This document shows positions 18,808-27,800 of a stretch of DNA of 64,000 nucleotides, piece by piece. Positions within the stretch are counted from its first letter, which is position 1. Each line of letters opens with the position of its first letter. Both the position numbers and the translations under genes were made by a program. This DNA comes from an uncultured Cedecea sp. Its GTDB lineage: Bacteria; Pseudomonadota; Gammaproteobacteria; Enterobacterales; Enterobacteriaceae. The stretch is taken from the NCBI RefSeq assembly GCF_947498825.1, contig NZ_CANMLV010000021.1, positions 1 through 64,000 on the forward strand. The letters are read 5' to 3'. The notes beneath the pieces are model-generated. The model did not search any database. It was not told where the DNA came from and saw only the letters and a program-made list of their open reading frames with translations.

Positions 18808-18838
18808 GATAATAACAATCATTATCACTTAATAGCAA
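18808..18838 (-). promoter_or_regulatory. Fur box overlapping the likely promoter of the two-component system
   Basis: GATAATAACAATCATTATC (18808-18826) matches 17 of 19 positions of the Fur consensus GATAATGATAATCATTATC. On the minus strand a -35-like TTGCTA (18833-18838) and a -10-like TATTAT (18809-18814), 18 bp apart, lie across it. The regulator start is 121 bp downstream. Iron-loaded Fur would be expected to repress this promoter. The consensus match is seen directly; the control is inferred. Confidence 0.75.
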
Positions 18839-18877
18839 GATGTAACATTTTTATTACGTCCTCGCTCTGTACAATGT

Positions 18878-20998
18878 TTAAAATGCCAGCTCGCGAACCA
18901 CCACCGCAGAAAGAGACTTCCATAAACTCACCGCGAGTATCTGCGATTGACCTTCCAGCACCAGAGTGCCTGGCTGAACCTGAAGGGGTGCCGCCGTACC
19001 AGGAGTGAGTCGCAGTAATACGCGATAGACCGCCTGTTCAGGGACTATCTCACGCTGCTGATTGGTTAATGCCGCAATATCTCCGCCATAGACGGACGCA
19101 AGCTCCGCGACCGCCCGGAGGCTGGTTACAGCTGTCTGTTCAATCTCGATAATTTCACCCTGCACGCTGGGCAGAGTGCTCTGTTTTGAATAGAACGTAC
19201 CTTTTGCCCCGACGGACAGGCGAAGCCAGTCTTTCTCCTGAACCAAGGCTTCAACCAAAGCACCTTCAGGATGCGTCACGGTGGCCAGCCATTCTCCCTG
19301 GGCCAGCCATTCACCTTGACTCAAGGGATAAGCGAGATCGGCCACACGGCCATCAAGGGGGGCTCGAATCGTCAACGAATCCTGTTGTTCAGAAAGCACC
19401 TGCTGATGTTTTAAGGCGGCTTCTCGTTCCTTGCGAATACGCTGGTGTGTCTGCAATGTCTGGCGATTCAGCGTCTGATAACCTTGCTGCCAGCCGAGGG
19501 TTTGCAGTTGTCTTGCCAGGTTTTCATTCTGGTGGACCATATCATCCGTATGCAGAATAAACAGCACATCCCCTTTCGCTACCAGTTGTCCGGGAGATAC
19601 CTTGATCTGTTCAATTTTAGCCGCCACTGGCATATACAAACTGCCCTGCTGTTCAGCCCGTATCAGACCAGGCGCATACACTGTATGCTGCCAGGGGAAG
19701 AAAAAAATCAGCAGCAGAAAGCTGCAAACGCTGAGGGTCAGTATCATCTGACGGTTCATACGATAATCCTTACGTCGCCCATGCCAGGCACGCAGTTCAT
19801 TGATAATCGGTACAATAACGAAATAGCCAATTTCAACGGCAAATAACAGAATACCCAGCACCTTGAAAGTCATGTGATAGACCAGCAAGGCAATCCCGGT
19901 AAAGAGAAATAACCGGTAAATCCAGGTAGAAAAGGCATAGCACGTCAGCGTCCGCCTTAACCAGTCTGGCATCGCTTCAGGGGGTTCATCCTTGAGACCA
20001 AACAGCAATTCTCTGAGTTTCCAGCGGCCAATCGCAAACCCTCGCTGTTGCAGGTTACCTATTCCTAAGGTATCTGAGAGTAAAAAATAGCCATCAAAAC
20101 GCATCAACGGGCTGAGGTTGACTGCCAGAGTCATTATCCAGGTGGTGGTCGCCAGCATAAACGCCGCACTGCGTAACATACCATCAGGTAAAAAACTCCA
20201 TGCCAGAGTCGCCCAGGCAGCAATGGCCAGTTCGCTCAGCATACCCGCGGCCCCAATCGCTAATCGCTGTTTACGGCTGGCAAGTTTCCAGGCTGATGAT
20301 GTGTCGGTATACAGAACAGGCATCATCACCAGCAACGCAACGCCAAGACTGCTAACTTTTCCCCCGTAACGTTTACAGGTGTAAGCATGTCCCAGTTCGT
20401 GAATTAACTTCGTCAGGCAGAGGGTTATTCCCGCTAACAGTGCCCCTTCAAGGGTAAAGAAATGGAGAAAGGTATGACGGAAGGTTTCCCACTGGCGGCT
20501 GGCAAACAGTAATCCGGTTAATCCCGCAAAAAAGGTGCTCAGCCAGAAAAACTTGCTATAGAACAGCGACACCCATGGCAGAGAGCGCTTCAGGAAAGTA
20601 TCAGGATGCAGGACAGGTATGCGTAAGAACAGATAGTTATGCAGCGCATAACTCCACCATGAACGCTTTGTCACGGCTTTCTGCCGTGTGAACTGGCTGA
20701 CGGTTTCATCATCTACTCGCCAGGTCAGAGAATGGGTCTGAAGAAATTCTGAAAATGAACGAATATCCTCCTGACTGATTTCAACCGGCAGTTGCTGATT
20801 AACCCGCGCAATAATGGCGTTAGCGTCCCCGAGCCCCCAATGAGAAAGTAATGTTTTTTCCAGCCAGCCAATACGGTAATAACGATCCCGCAAAGGATCC
20901 TCCAGTGTCCAGCTGGGTGCCCCTTTCCAGTCCGTCGGTCCGGGATGAAGAATTAACTCCTCCCTTAGCGGTGCAACGCGTATAGCGTCAGCATTCAT
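18878..20998 (-). CDS. Site-2-protease-like (M50) / HlyD fusion membrane protein of an ABC-less exporter (706 aa)
   Basis: The N-terminal 110 residues are soluble. A polytopic membrane part follows (about 145-435) containing the zinc-protease motif HELGH (200-204) and a distal NLSPLMRFDGYF with D302, the two metal sites of M50 site-2 proteases. The last helix (about 418-435) leads to an HlyD-like periplasmic adaptor: lipoyl half-motif APGLIRAEQQGSLYMPVAAKIEQIKVSPGQLVAKGD (441-476, described not as one motif), a coiled-coil hairpin (about 487-545), and a second lipoyl half with IRAPLDGRVADLAYPLSQGEW. Similar proteins are known next to genes for giant LEPR-motif surface proteins. Whether it cuts a substrate or only forms a membrane channel is unknown. 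It starts 2 bp after the preceding adaptor gene. Confidence 0.85.
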   Translation of the reverse strand: MNADAIRVAPLREELILHPGPTDWKGAPSWTLEDPLRDRYYRIGWLEKTLLSHWGLGDANAIIARVNQQLPVEISQEDIRSFSEFLQTHSLTWRVDDETVSQFTRQKAVTKRSWWSYALHNYLFLRIPVLHPDTFLKRSLPWVSLFYSKFFWLSTFFAGLTGLLFASRQWETFRHTFLHFFTLEGALLAGITLCLTKLIHELGHAYTCKRYGGKVSSLGVALLVMMPVLYTDTSSAWKLASRKQRLAIGAAGMLSELAIAAWATLAWSFLPDGMLRSAAFMLATTTWIMTLAVNLSPLMRFDGYFLLSDTLGIGNLQQRGFAIGRWKLRELLFGLKDEPPEAMPDWLRRTLTCYAFSTWIYRLFLFTGIALLVYHMTFKVLGILLFAVEIGYFVIVPIINELRAWHGRRKDYRMNRQMILTLSVCSFLLLIFFFPWQHTVYAPGLIRAEQQGSLYMPVAAKIEQIKVSPGQLVAKGDVLFILHTDDMVHQNENLARQLQTLGWQQGYQTLNRQTLQTHQRIRKEREAALKHQQVLSEQQDSLTIRAPLDGRVADLAYPLSQGEWLAQGEWLATVTHPEGALVEALVQEKDWLRLSVGAKGTFYSKQSTLPSVQGEIIEIEQTAVTSLRAVAELASVYGGDIAALTNQQREIVPEQAVYRVLLRLTPGTAAPLQVQPGTLVLEGQSQILAVSLWKSLSAVVVRELAF

Positions 20999-21000
20999 AC

Positions 21001-22317
21001 TCAGACTCCAAGCCAGACACGTAACGATGACCAGGGTTTACGCATCAGATAAGCAATCAGTACCGTTCTTTCGCCATAGATTTTTGCGGTGCCTTTCAGT
21101 CCCACTCGGACCACAGACTCTGGCTGATTAAATTCAGCCAAAAGGCGATACGCCATCACATTTTCAGCATCCGGTGTCGCGCGGTAGCCAATCTGAGTTA
21201 AAACCGCATCTTGTGGAGAGTTTGGCGCAACATTGAGAAATAAGCGCACTTCTGCACCGTTTTCCAGTGCAATGGCATCTCCTGCCGGAAGCTGGATTTC
21301 CAGCCGGGTATCACTCGGATCAGCCACCATCATGATTCGCTCTCCGACGGACACCGACCGCCCCAGTAAATCGTTGGCATTATCAAATATCACAATACCG
21401 TCACGAGGTGACTTCAGAGCCATACGGTCCAGCTGAGACTCAATAAACGTCATTTCACTCAGCGTCTGCTGACGACGGCTCGCCAGCACCGCTAACTGGG
21501 CTTTGGCATCCGCATCACTCAGCGCCATCTGCTGGGCTTGGCGATACTGTGCCTCGGCACTGGCAAGCTGTTGACGGGCATTTTCTCGCTGGTTCAGTAA
21601 TTCACGGGCATCCAGACTGACCAGCACGTCCCCCCTGAGAACGGCTTGGTTCGGTTTCACCTCAAGGACATCCACCACGCCAGAGAGTGGAGCACGCAGC
21701 AAGGTGGGTTTATTCGCCACCACTTCCGCAGGAGCCAGTACCGACTGGCGAACCGGGATTAGCATGATTAAGGCCAGAGCCATCCCCACCACCAGCCCCT
21801 TGCGCTTTATCCTCGGTACAGATCTGTGGTTTTTTTTCTGGCGAGCCAGACTCTGCCAGGCATGACCATAAGCATCGGCTAACTGTTCCAGAAGGACTTT
21901 CTCAGGTTCCGACCATGGCGTATCCTTGAACAGAATAAGGCTCATTGGCCTTTCCTTATCAAGATGCGGAAGCGGTATCCAGAGTCCGTTTTCAGGTAAA
22001 TACTCTTGCCAGAATTGGCTGTCCTCAGCCGAGAGACTTTGCGCTCTGATGGCTGTTATTTTATGAAAAGTCTGCTGCCACTGACGACAAAGTGCGGAAA
22101 AACCGCGACAAAAAGGTGCGTGGCTGTCCAGGCTTGCAACACCTGAAGCAGCGGCTAATTTACCCGCTTCCCCCTCCCAGAGGGCTGCCTGGTGATAGTT
22201 TGTCAAACGATGCGTTTCATTGACCATAAAAAAGGCCAGGCTCTCGCGCCTGTCCAGCGCCCGCATGCGACGCTGGAGTTGTAACAGTTCCGCAAGCGGC
22301 TGGAGAGGATTACTCAT
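21001..22317 (-). CDS. HlyD-type membrane adaptor with cytoplasmic GAF-like N-terminal domain (438 aa)
   Basis: The start ATG at 22317 (MSNPLQPLAELL) overlaps the end of the preceding gene by 8 bp; an upstream in-frame ATG at 22356 is possible. Residues 1-160 form a soluble domain that looks GAF-like (FMVNETHRLTNYHQAALW...LWIPLPHLDKERPMSLILFKDTPWSEPEKVLLEQLA), a fold that often binds small ligands. One membrane helix follows (about 177-194, VVGMALALIMLIPV). The periplasmic adaptor then has lipoyl halves LRAPLSGVVDVLEVKPNQAVLRGD and LKSPRDGIVIFDNANDLLG around a coiled coil. Adaptors of this type link inner-membrane exporters to TolC-like channels. The large cytoplasmic domain is unusual for the family. 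Confidence 0.82.
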   Translation of the reverse strand: MSNPLQPLAELLQLQRRMRALDRRESLAFFMVNETHRLTNYHQAALWEGEAGKLAAASGVASLDSHAPFCRGFSALCRQWQQTFHKITAIRAQSLSAEDSQFWQEYLPENGLWIPLPHLDKERPMSLILFKDTPWSEPEKVLLEQLADAYGHAWQSLARQKKNHRSVPRIKRKGLVVGMALALIMLIPVRQSVLAPAEVVANKPTLLRAPLSGVVDVLEVKPNQAVLRGDVLVSLDARELLNQRENARQQLASAEAQYRQAQQMALSDADAKAQLAVLASRRQQTLSEMTFIESQLDRMALKSPRDGIVIFDNANDLLGRSVSVGERIMMVADPSDTRLEIQLPAGDAIALENGAEVRLFLNVAPNSPQDAVLTQIGYRATPDAENVMAYRLLAEFNQPESVVRVGLKGTAKIYGERTVLIAYLMRKPWSSLRVWLGV

Positions 22318-23047
22318 TCGCCACTGACTCCGCAGAAACAAACTGTGCTTCACCACTCATCCCAGGGAGCAATCTTTCACTGGCATGGGTGATTTTTCCA
22401 AAAACTTTCACGGACTGACTGACAGGTTCTATCGCAGACGAAATACGGCTAATTTCAGCGATATAGGTTTGCCCGGTTTCATCCAGTGTGACGGTAAACG
22501 GGGTTCCCGCTTTCAGCCAAACCAGCCAGCGTGAAGGCACAATCGATTCCAGTTCAAACGCACTGTCATCATAGATAGCCAGCAGCTCTTTGCCTTCAGG
22601 TACGGTTTCCCATTGACGGACTCGTGTTTCTGTCACCCGGCCATTAAAAGGCGCGACGATGTTACAACGCTTTAGCATTGCACGATTCACCCCACCTTCT
22701 GCCTGTGCCATCGATAGCGCAGCACGCGCCTCATCAACGTCAGAAACGCTGATAGCATTTAGTTTATCTAACCGGTTAGCGACAGCCACTTTTTTACGCG
22801 CAGCCTGCTCAGCCGCGTTTGAATAGTTAAGTTTCTGCTGTAATACCGCGCAATCGAAGGTAAGCAGGGTCTGACCCTGCTTAAAACTGTCACCTTCTTT
22901 GACGTTCAACTCATTAACCCGCCCGGCAATACCACTGGACAGCACGGTCTGTTTTACGGCACTCAACTGAACCCTGACCGGGTCCAGTTGAGTGCCCGCC
23001 AGACCTGCTATCGGCAGCAAACAGGCTGCCAATATCAGAAGCTTCAT
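22310..23047 (-). CDS. Periplasmic adaptor protein, HlyD/RND membrane-fusion type (245 aa)
   Basis: A short membrane-fusion protein with an N-terminal signal peptide (MKLLILAACLLPIAGLAG). The lipoyl halves are SGIAGRVNELNVKEGDSFKQGQTLL-like (about 38-62) and VAPFNGRVTETRVRQWETV (about 131-150), separated by a short helical hairpin (about 65-125). A beta-barrel and membrane-proximal region follow. It is shorter than drug-efflux adaptors such as AcrA (397 residues). Four-base overlap with the outer-membrane gene before it and 8-base overlap with the next adaptor indicate tight coupling. Confidence 0.86.
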   Translation of the reverse strand: MKLLILAACLLPIAGLAGTQLDPVRVQLSAVKQTVLSSGIAGRVNELNVKEGDSFKQGQTLLTFDCAVLQQKLNYSNAAEQAARKKVAVANRLDKLNAISVSDVDEARAALSMAQAEGGVNRAMLKRCNIVAPFNGRVTETRVRQWETVPEGKELLAIYDDSAFELESIVPSRWLVWLKAGTPFTVTLDETGQTYIAEISRISSAIEPVSQSVKVFGKITHASERLLPGMSGEAQFVSAESVANE

Positions 23048-24858
23048 TCCGCCACTCCGGAAATCGACTCAAGGTTATTCCACATATCATTAATGCGGTT
23101 GATCTGATTAACACGCGGCGTGGCTCTCGGCGGCACCGCTGCAACAGGTAAACTGACTGGCTGGTAGCTGGAAAGCAGCGGCTGACTGACGGCAACAGAC
23201 TGAGTCCGGGTTACTGCTGGAGCCACCGCTGCAACAGAAGCCGGGGCTACCGGTGCCGTGACGGGAGCAGTGGACATCTGCAGAGAAACTTTCGCCAGCT
23301 GACCTTTTTCAATCTGCTGTGTGGTACTACCGATGCTCGCACTCAGTGCCGCAAGGCTGGTGTCATTAATATTATCCGGTAACACATCCAGTCCGGCCGC
23401 CTGGTATACGGTACCCAGCGCGTCCTGCATGCTGGCAAAACTACGGTCACGGGCGCGGGTCGTCAGAATAGTTTCGGTGCTGATTTGCACTTGTTCCATC
23501 TGGGTCGCAGCCTGATTACGGTAGCTTTGATCCGTCTGGTTCATAATACCCCGCTGTACCCGCGCCAGTTCCTGATAACGCTCAAACATCTGGGTACTCT
23601 GCTGATACTCCTGCCAGGCGACGTTAACTTGTGTCAGAACCGCCATACGTAAGGCCTGGCGTCTGACTTCTGCCAGTGACTCACCCGCCTCACCAGCATT
23701 TTTGACCGAAGACCAGGAGAGCACATTCAGCAAGTTGCCGCTGACCTGCACACCCGCACTGGCCCAGTTACGGTTAACGAGGAAATCGTTGCTATCGCCG
23801 TTGATACCGGCAAAGAGTGACACACCAGGCAGTAAACGGGTTAATGATCGACGGGTATCCAGCACTGCATTACGGGCTAAATAGGTTTCTTCACGAATTT
23901 CAGGTCGTTTGACCATCGCAAAGTTTTCCAGGTCAGTCAGGGTATAAGGCAGCTTGATCTGAACCAGACTGTTTTGTTCAGGAGAAACAACGGTGAAATT
24001 GCTCGCCGGTGGCAAGTTCATCAGTGCCGCAAGGCGCGATTTCGCCAGCACCAGATCGCTGTCTACCACTTCCAGCTGACGTACCATTTCCAGCATGTTT
24101 TTCTGGAAACGCAGAGATTCTACTGGCGGCAGCAGACGTTCACGCTCCGTTTGGCGGGCAAAGGCCAGCGACTGACGTGCTTTGACCAAGGCCTGAGTCA
24201 CTTCTGGCTGCAGACGCTGAGCGGTAGCCGCTTCCCAATAGGTGGTGCGCACCTGACGGGTAATATCGGCCACCACTTTACGACGGCGCTCTTCTGCCGC
24301 CAGGGTTTTGTTAGCCTGCATTTTGGCATTGAAATAGCTAATCCCAAAGTCCAGTACGTTCCAGCTCATGGTCAAGTCTGCGGTACGCAGTGTCATATCC
24401 TGGCTGGTTGATGCCTCCAGTGACTGCTTACCGGTGGTGACTGACTGGCTGCTGGACGCGGCGACATTACTTCGTGTCACCATCCCTGCCTGGGCTGCCA
24501 GTTTAGGTAACATATCTAACCGGGCAATGCCCAGCAGGTTATCTTCAATCGCCTGTTCCATCAGAGCTACACGCTGCTGAAGGTTGTACTTGAGTGAACG
24601 CGCCAGGGCCTCATCGAGCGTAATAACCCCGCGTACAGGTTCCTGATCGGCATACATCTGTGTACGATCGCTGAGCGCCTGGCTTATCTGTTCGTCCATC
24701 GTCACAGGTTCAGGACGAACAGCACAGCCAGCCAGGAGTAAAGCACTGGCTATGGCTGTCATTTTAAGCGCGCGTTTTGCAAAGCCATTTGCCTTATGTT
24801 GTTCAAACTTAGAATGCCCCACCAGAGAACTCCTTATTATTGTTTTTAAGATAATCAT
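23044..24858 (-). CDS. TolC-like outer-membrane efflux lipoprotein (604 aa)
   Basis: An outer-membrane factor of the TolC/OprM family that would give the exit channel. The lipobox LLLAGC ends near residue 45, after a long positively charged leader, so the mature protein should be lipid-anchored. The two internally repeated TolC halves can be seen: LDEALARSLKYNLQQRVALMEQAIEDN near 80 and the long helices around LVKARQSLAFARQTERERLLPPVE. A Pro/Ala/Val-rich C-terminal tail of about 100 residues (from about 505) is longer than in typical members. The start overlaps the giant gene's stop by 4 bp (ATGA). Confidence 0.88.
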   Translation of the reverse strand: MIILKTIIRSSLVGHSKFEQHKANGFAKRALKMTAIASALLLAGCAVRPEPVTMDEQISQALSDRTQMYADQEPVRGVITLDEALARSLKYNLQQRVALMEQAIEDNLLGIARLDMLPKLAAQAGMVTRSNVAASSSQSVTTGKQSLEASTSQDMTLRTADLTMSWNVLDFGISYFNAKMQANKTLAAEERRRKVVADITRQVRTTYWEAATAQRLQPEVTQALVKARQSLAFARQTERERLLPPVESLRFQKNMLEMVRQLEVVDSDLVLAKSRLAALMNLPPASNFTVVSPEQNSLVQIKLPYTLTDLENFAMVKRPEIREETYLARNAVLDTRRSLTRLLPGVSLFAGINGDSNDFLVNRNWASAGVQVSGNLLNVLSWSSVKNAGEAGESLAEVRRQALRMAVLTQVNVAWQEYQQSTQMFERYQELARVQRGIMNQTDQSYRNQAATQMEQVQISTETILTTRARDRSFASMQDALGTVYQAAGLDVLPDNINDTSLAALSASIGSTTQQIEKGQLAKVSLQMSTAPVTAPVAPASVAAVAPAVTRTQSVAVSQPLLSSYQPVSLPVAAVPPRATPRVNQINRINDMWNNLESISGVAE

Positions 24859-27800
24859 GATGCTTGTGCAGGTTGTGCTGCGGAGGCTGACATTTCGAGA
24901 GCGGCTTTAAGCAAAGCGTCACTGTCCCCCTGTCCCGCGGCGAGTGTTTTAGAAATGGCATCCTTAGCTGATAAGGCTGCCTCAAAAGTCGCCCGTACCT
25001 CTTGGGATACAGGATCGGTAAGTAATGCAGACGGACTTGAAGCAAGCGACAAAGGCTCTCTTAAAGTCAGTAACAGAACAGAACCATCGGCACGAATAAG
25101 CCGGAGCTGGATTTGCCCGACTTGAGGGGCTTGCGTTCTGTCCATTTTCAGTTCGCCTTTAGCCGGGTCAAACTGAAGCCACTCGGGTAATGGACGACCA
25201 TTAGCCAGACGGGCATCAATAAACTCACCCTGGCCAACAAGCGAATGGATCTGTACGTTGCCTGTAGCAGGTTCCCAGTAATCAATAGTGCTGGTGCTAT
25301 GCGCTTTAGTCGTTAAGCCTTTAAAATCAATCTTCTCAAGCGCAGGCAACTGACCAAACTGAATAGGATTTAAAGACCAGGGCGAAGCGACTAAATCCAG
25401 TTCCCCCGTGGCTAAATGTGTTTCTCGGGACAGGTCAGTCGGCTCAGAAGAGGTCACATTGAGGCCAAGTGACGCTGAAAGCGATGCATAGAGATTATCG
25501 GTGCCGCCTGTGGATGTCGGGAATAATCCGGCCGTTGCGATAAAATCAACATGGGTGACACTGCGGGCTTCAACCTCCAGAGTCAGGACAATACTCGCTG
25601 ATGCGCCCTGCGCATCGGTCGCCGTGAGCGTCAGAGTGAAACTGCCTTCGGTGGCGGGTGTGCCTGACAGCGTATACGTCGTTGGGTCGAAACTTAATCC
25701 TTCAGGCAGGCCATCAATTTGCCATGACAGGGTTTTATCCTCGACATCATTGAACAGCGCTTCCGGGAAGATAAATGTATAGTTGCTGTCCTGAGTTGCC
25801 CCCAGCAATGTCAGACTGTCAACGCTCGCCTCTGGCGGGCTATTAACCGCAATGACGCTAACCGATGTTTTCAGTCCGGGCTGGCTGCTGTCTTCGCCCC
25901 CTCCGCTGTCCTGAACCGAACTCAAGGTGAAATTTCTCACCCCTTCACCAGGATTAGTGCTGATGTGGGAATAGCTTATCCCTTCAATTACCGTCGCAGG
26001 CGCAGAGATGCCGTTTGCGCTGCTCAGGGTGACCAAGGCGTTATCATCGACAACAGAGACCGTCCAGGCATAACCGCTGGAGGTGGTTCCACTGCCATTG
26101 ATTAAAGAGATAGTGGTTCCGTCAAGGTATAACTGCTCACTTGAGCCGTCTTTAACCCCCTCCACCATGACACTGATACTGCGGATCGTCTGACCTGCTT
26201 CAACCGTATCAACACTTGTGTCGGTGTAGAGCGCTAGCGGAGCATTCCCTTCAGTAAACTGCATATCGTGCCCGGTGCCCGTCACAACCGGTGGATTATT
26301 GACAGCCTGAACCATCACTGTTGAGGCGAGATTAAGCACACTGCTGTCCTGACCGCCCAACTCAGTCCCCCCATTATCCTGAATATGGGTCAGTGTCACG
26401 GTACGTGTTCCCGCCGTCGGATCATTACTGTCATGGCTGTAGGTTAAACCATCAACCAGAGAGGCTAATGGTAGTCCCTCACTGCTGCCGACTGTGACAG
26501 TGACAATATCGCCTTGCACAGTGACCTGATAGTCATAGCCATTGACCGTTTTACCGCTGCTGGCAATCAAGGCGATTTCCGTGCCATCCAGCGTCAGTTT
26601 TTCATCGGCACCGTCAATAACCCCGGAAACCGTCAGTGCCGTTTTGATAAAGGTCTGTCCGGCTTCAATGGTACTGGTCTGGCTATCTTTGAATAAGTCA
26701 GCAGGCGCCCCCCCTTCAATAAAGGTGCCATTGACCGCCGTTGTCGTCAGGGTTGGCGCATCGTTAATCGGTGTTACCATGAGAGATAAAGTGACACTGT
26801 CACTAGCACCGTAACTGTCTGTCACCTTCAGGATTAAAGCTATCGCATTGCCAGGGTCGGCACTGGCATGGGTATAGGTTATCTGTTGCAGGAGTTGATT
26901 CGCCAAATCAGTACTGACGCTGGAGGTAAATACCAGGGTCAATGTCCCCTGACTACTCACAAAATCAGCTATCGCTTTGCCACCATGCAGCACTTTACCG
27001 TTTTCTAAAGAGAGACCATTCGCTTCCGTCAGGCCAAACAGGTCATCCGCATTGGCATTTTCACGCCCCAGAGTCAGGGTGGCACCCTGATAGTTCCCCA
27101 GGCCGTTATTCAACGAGTCATATTCAGCATCATTGAGCGTAATAACCCCCGTCAGTGGTAGAGTTTCACCTTCGGTATACTCAAGAGTGATGGAGTCAAC
27201 TAATTGGTCAGACAGAGAAACAATGCTGTTTTCACCGAAAACAATAAGGCTGCCATCTTTGCCTGAGATAATCAGGCCCGCATCCTTAAGTTCCGAAACC
27301 TGGCTACTGTCTGTCATCTGTTTTAGCGTCAGAGTGCCGTCGCTTTCTACCAGGTAACGGCTGATGCTGCCCGTTGACTGGGTGATATAGAAGGTTTTTC
27401 CGTCTTCAGACAAAGCAACAGAAGCCAGCTGGCTGAGGCCGTTTTGCTGACTGGCAATATTCAGCTCGTTCGTCGCCGGGTCAAAGCGATACAGACTGAT
27501 ACTGCTGGCAGTGCTCACCACTATCTGCTTACCGTCTGCTGAGACCGTCAGACTGGCGTCGTCGCTAATACTGGCGGCTCCCTGACCATCACGAATATAA
27601 GCCACATCTTTCAGGCTACCGTCATCCTGAATCTGATAGACAATCAGTGTGTTAGCAACAGTGTCCGAAGCAGGATCGGTAAGCACATAGACGTAATCAC
27701 CGACGGTTTTAATCTCAACAGCCGTAAACAAATAAGGCGCCGTTCCGGTGGCGCCGGAAATCTGCTGCGTCTGGTCATATACCCCGGATGCACTATCCTG

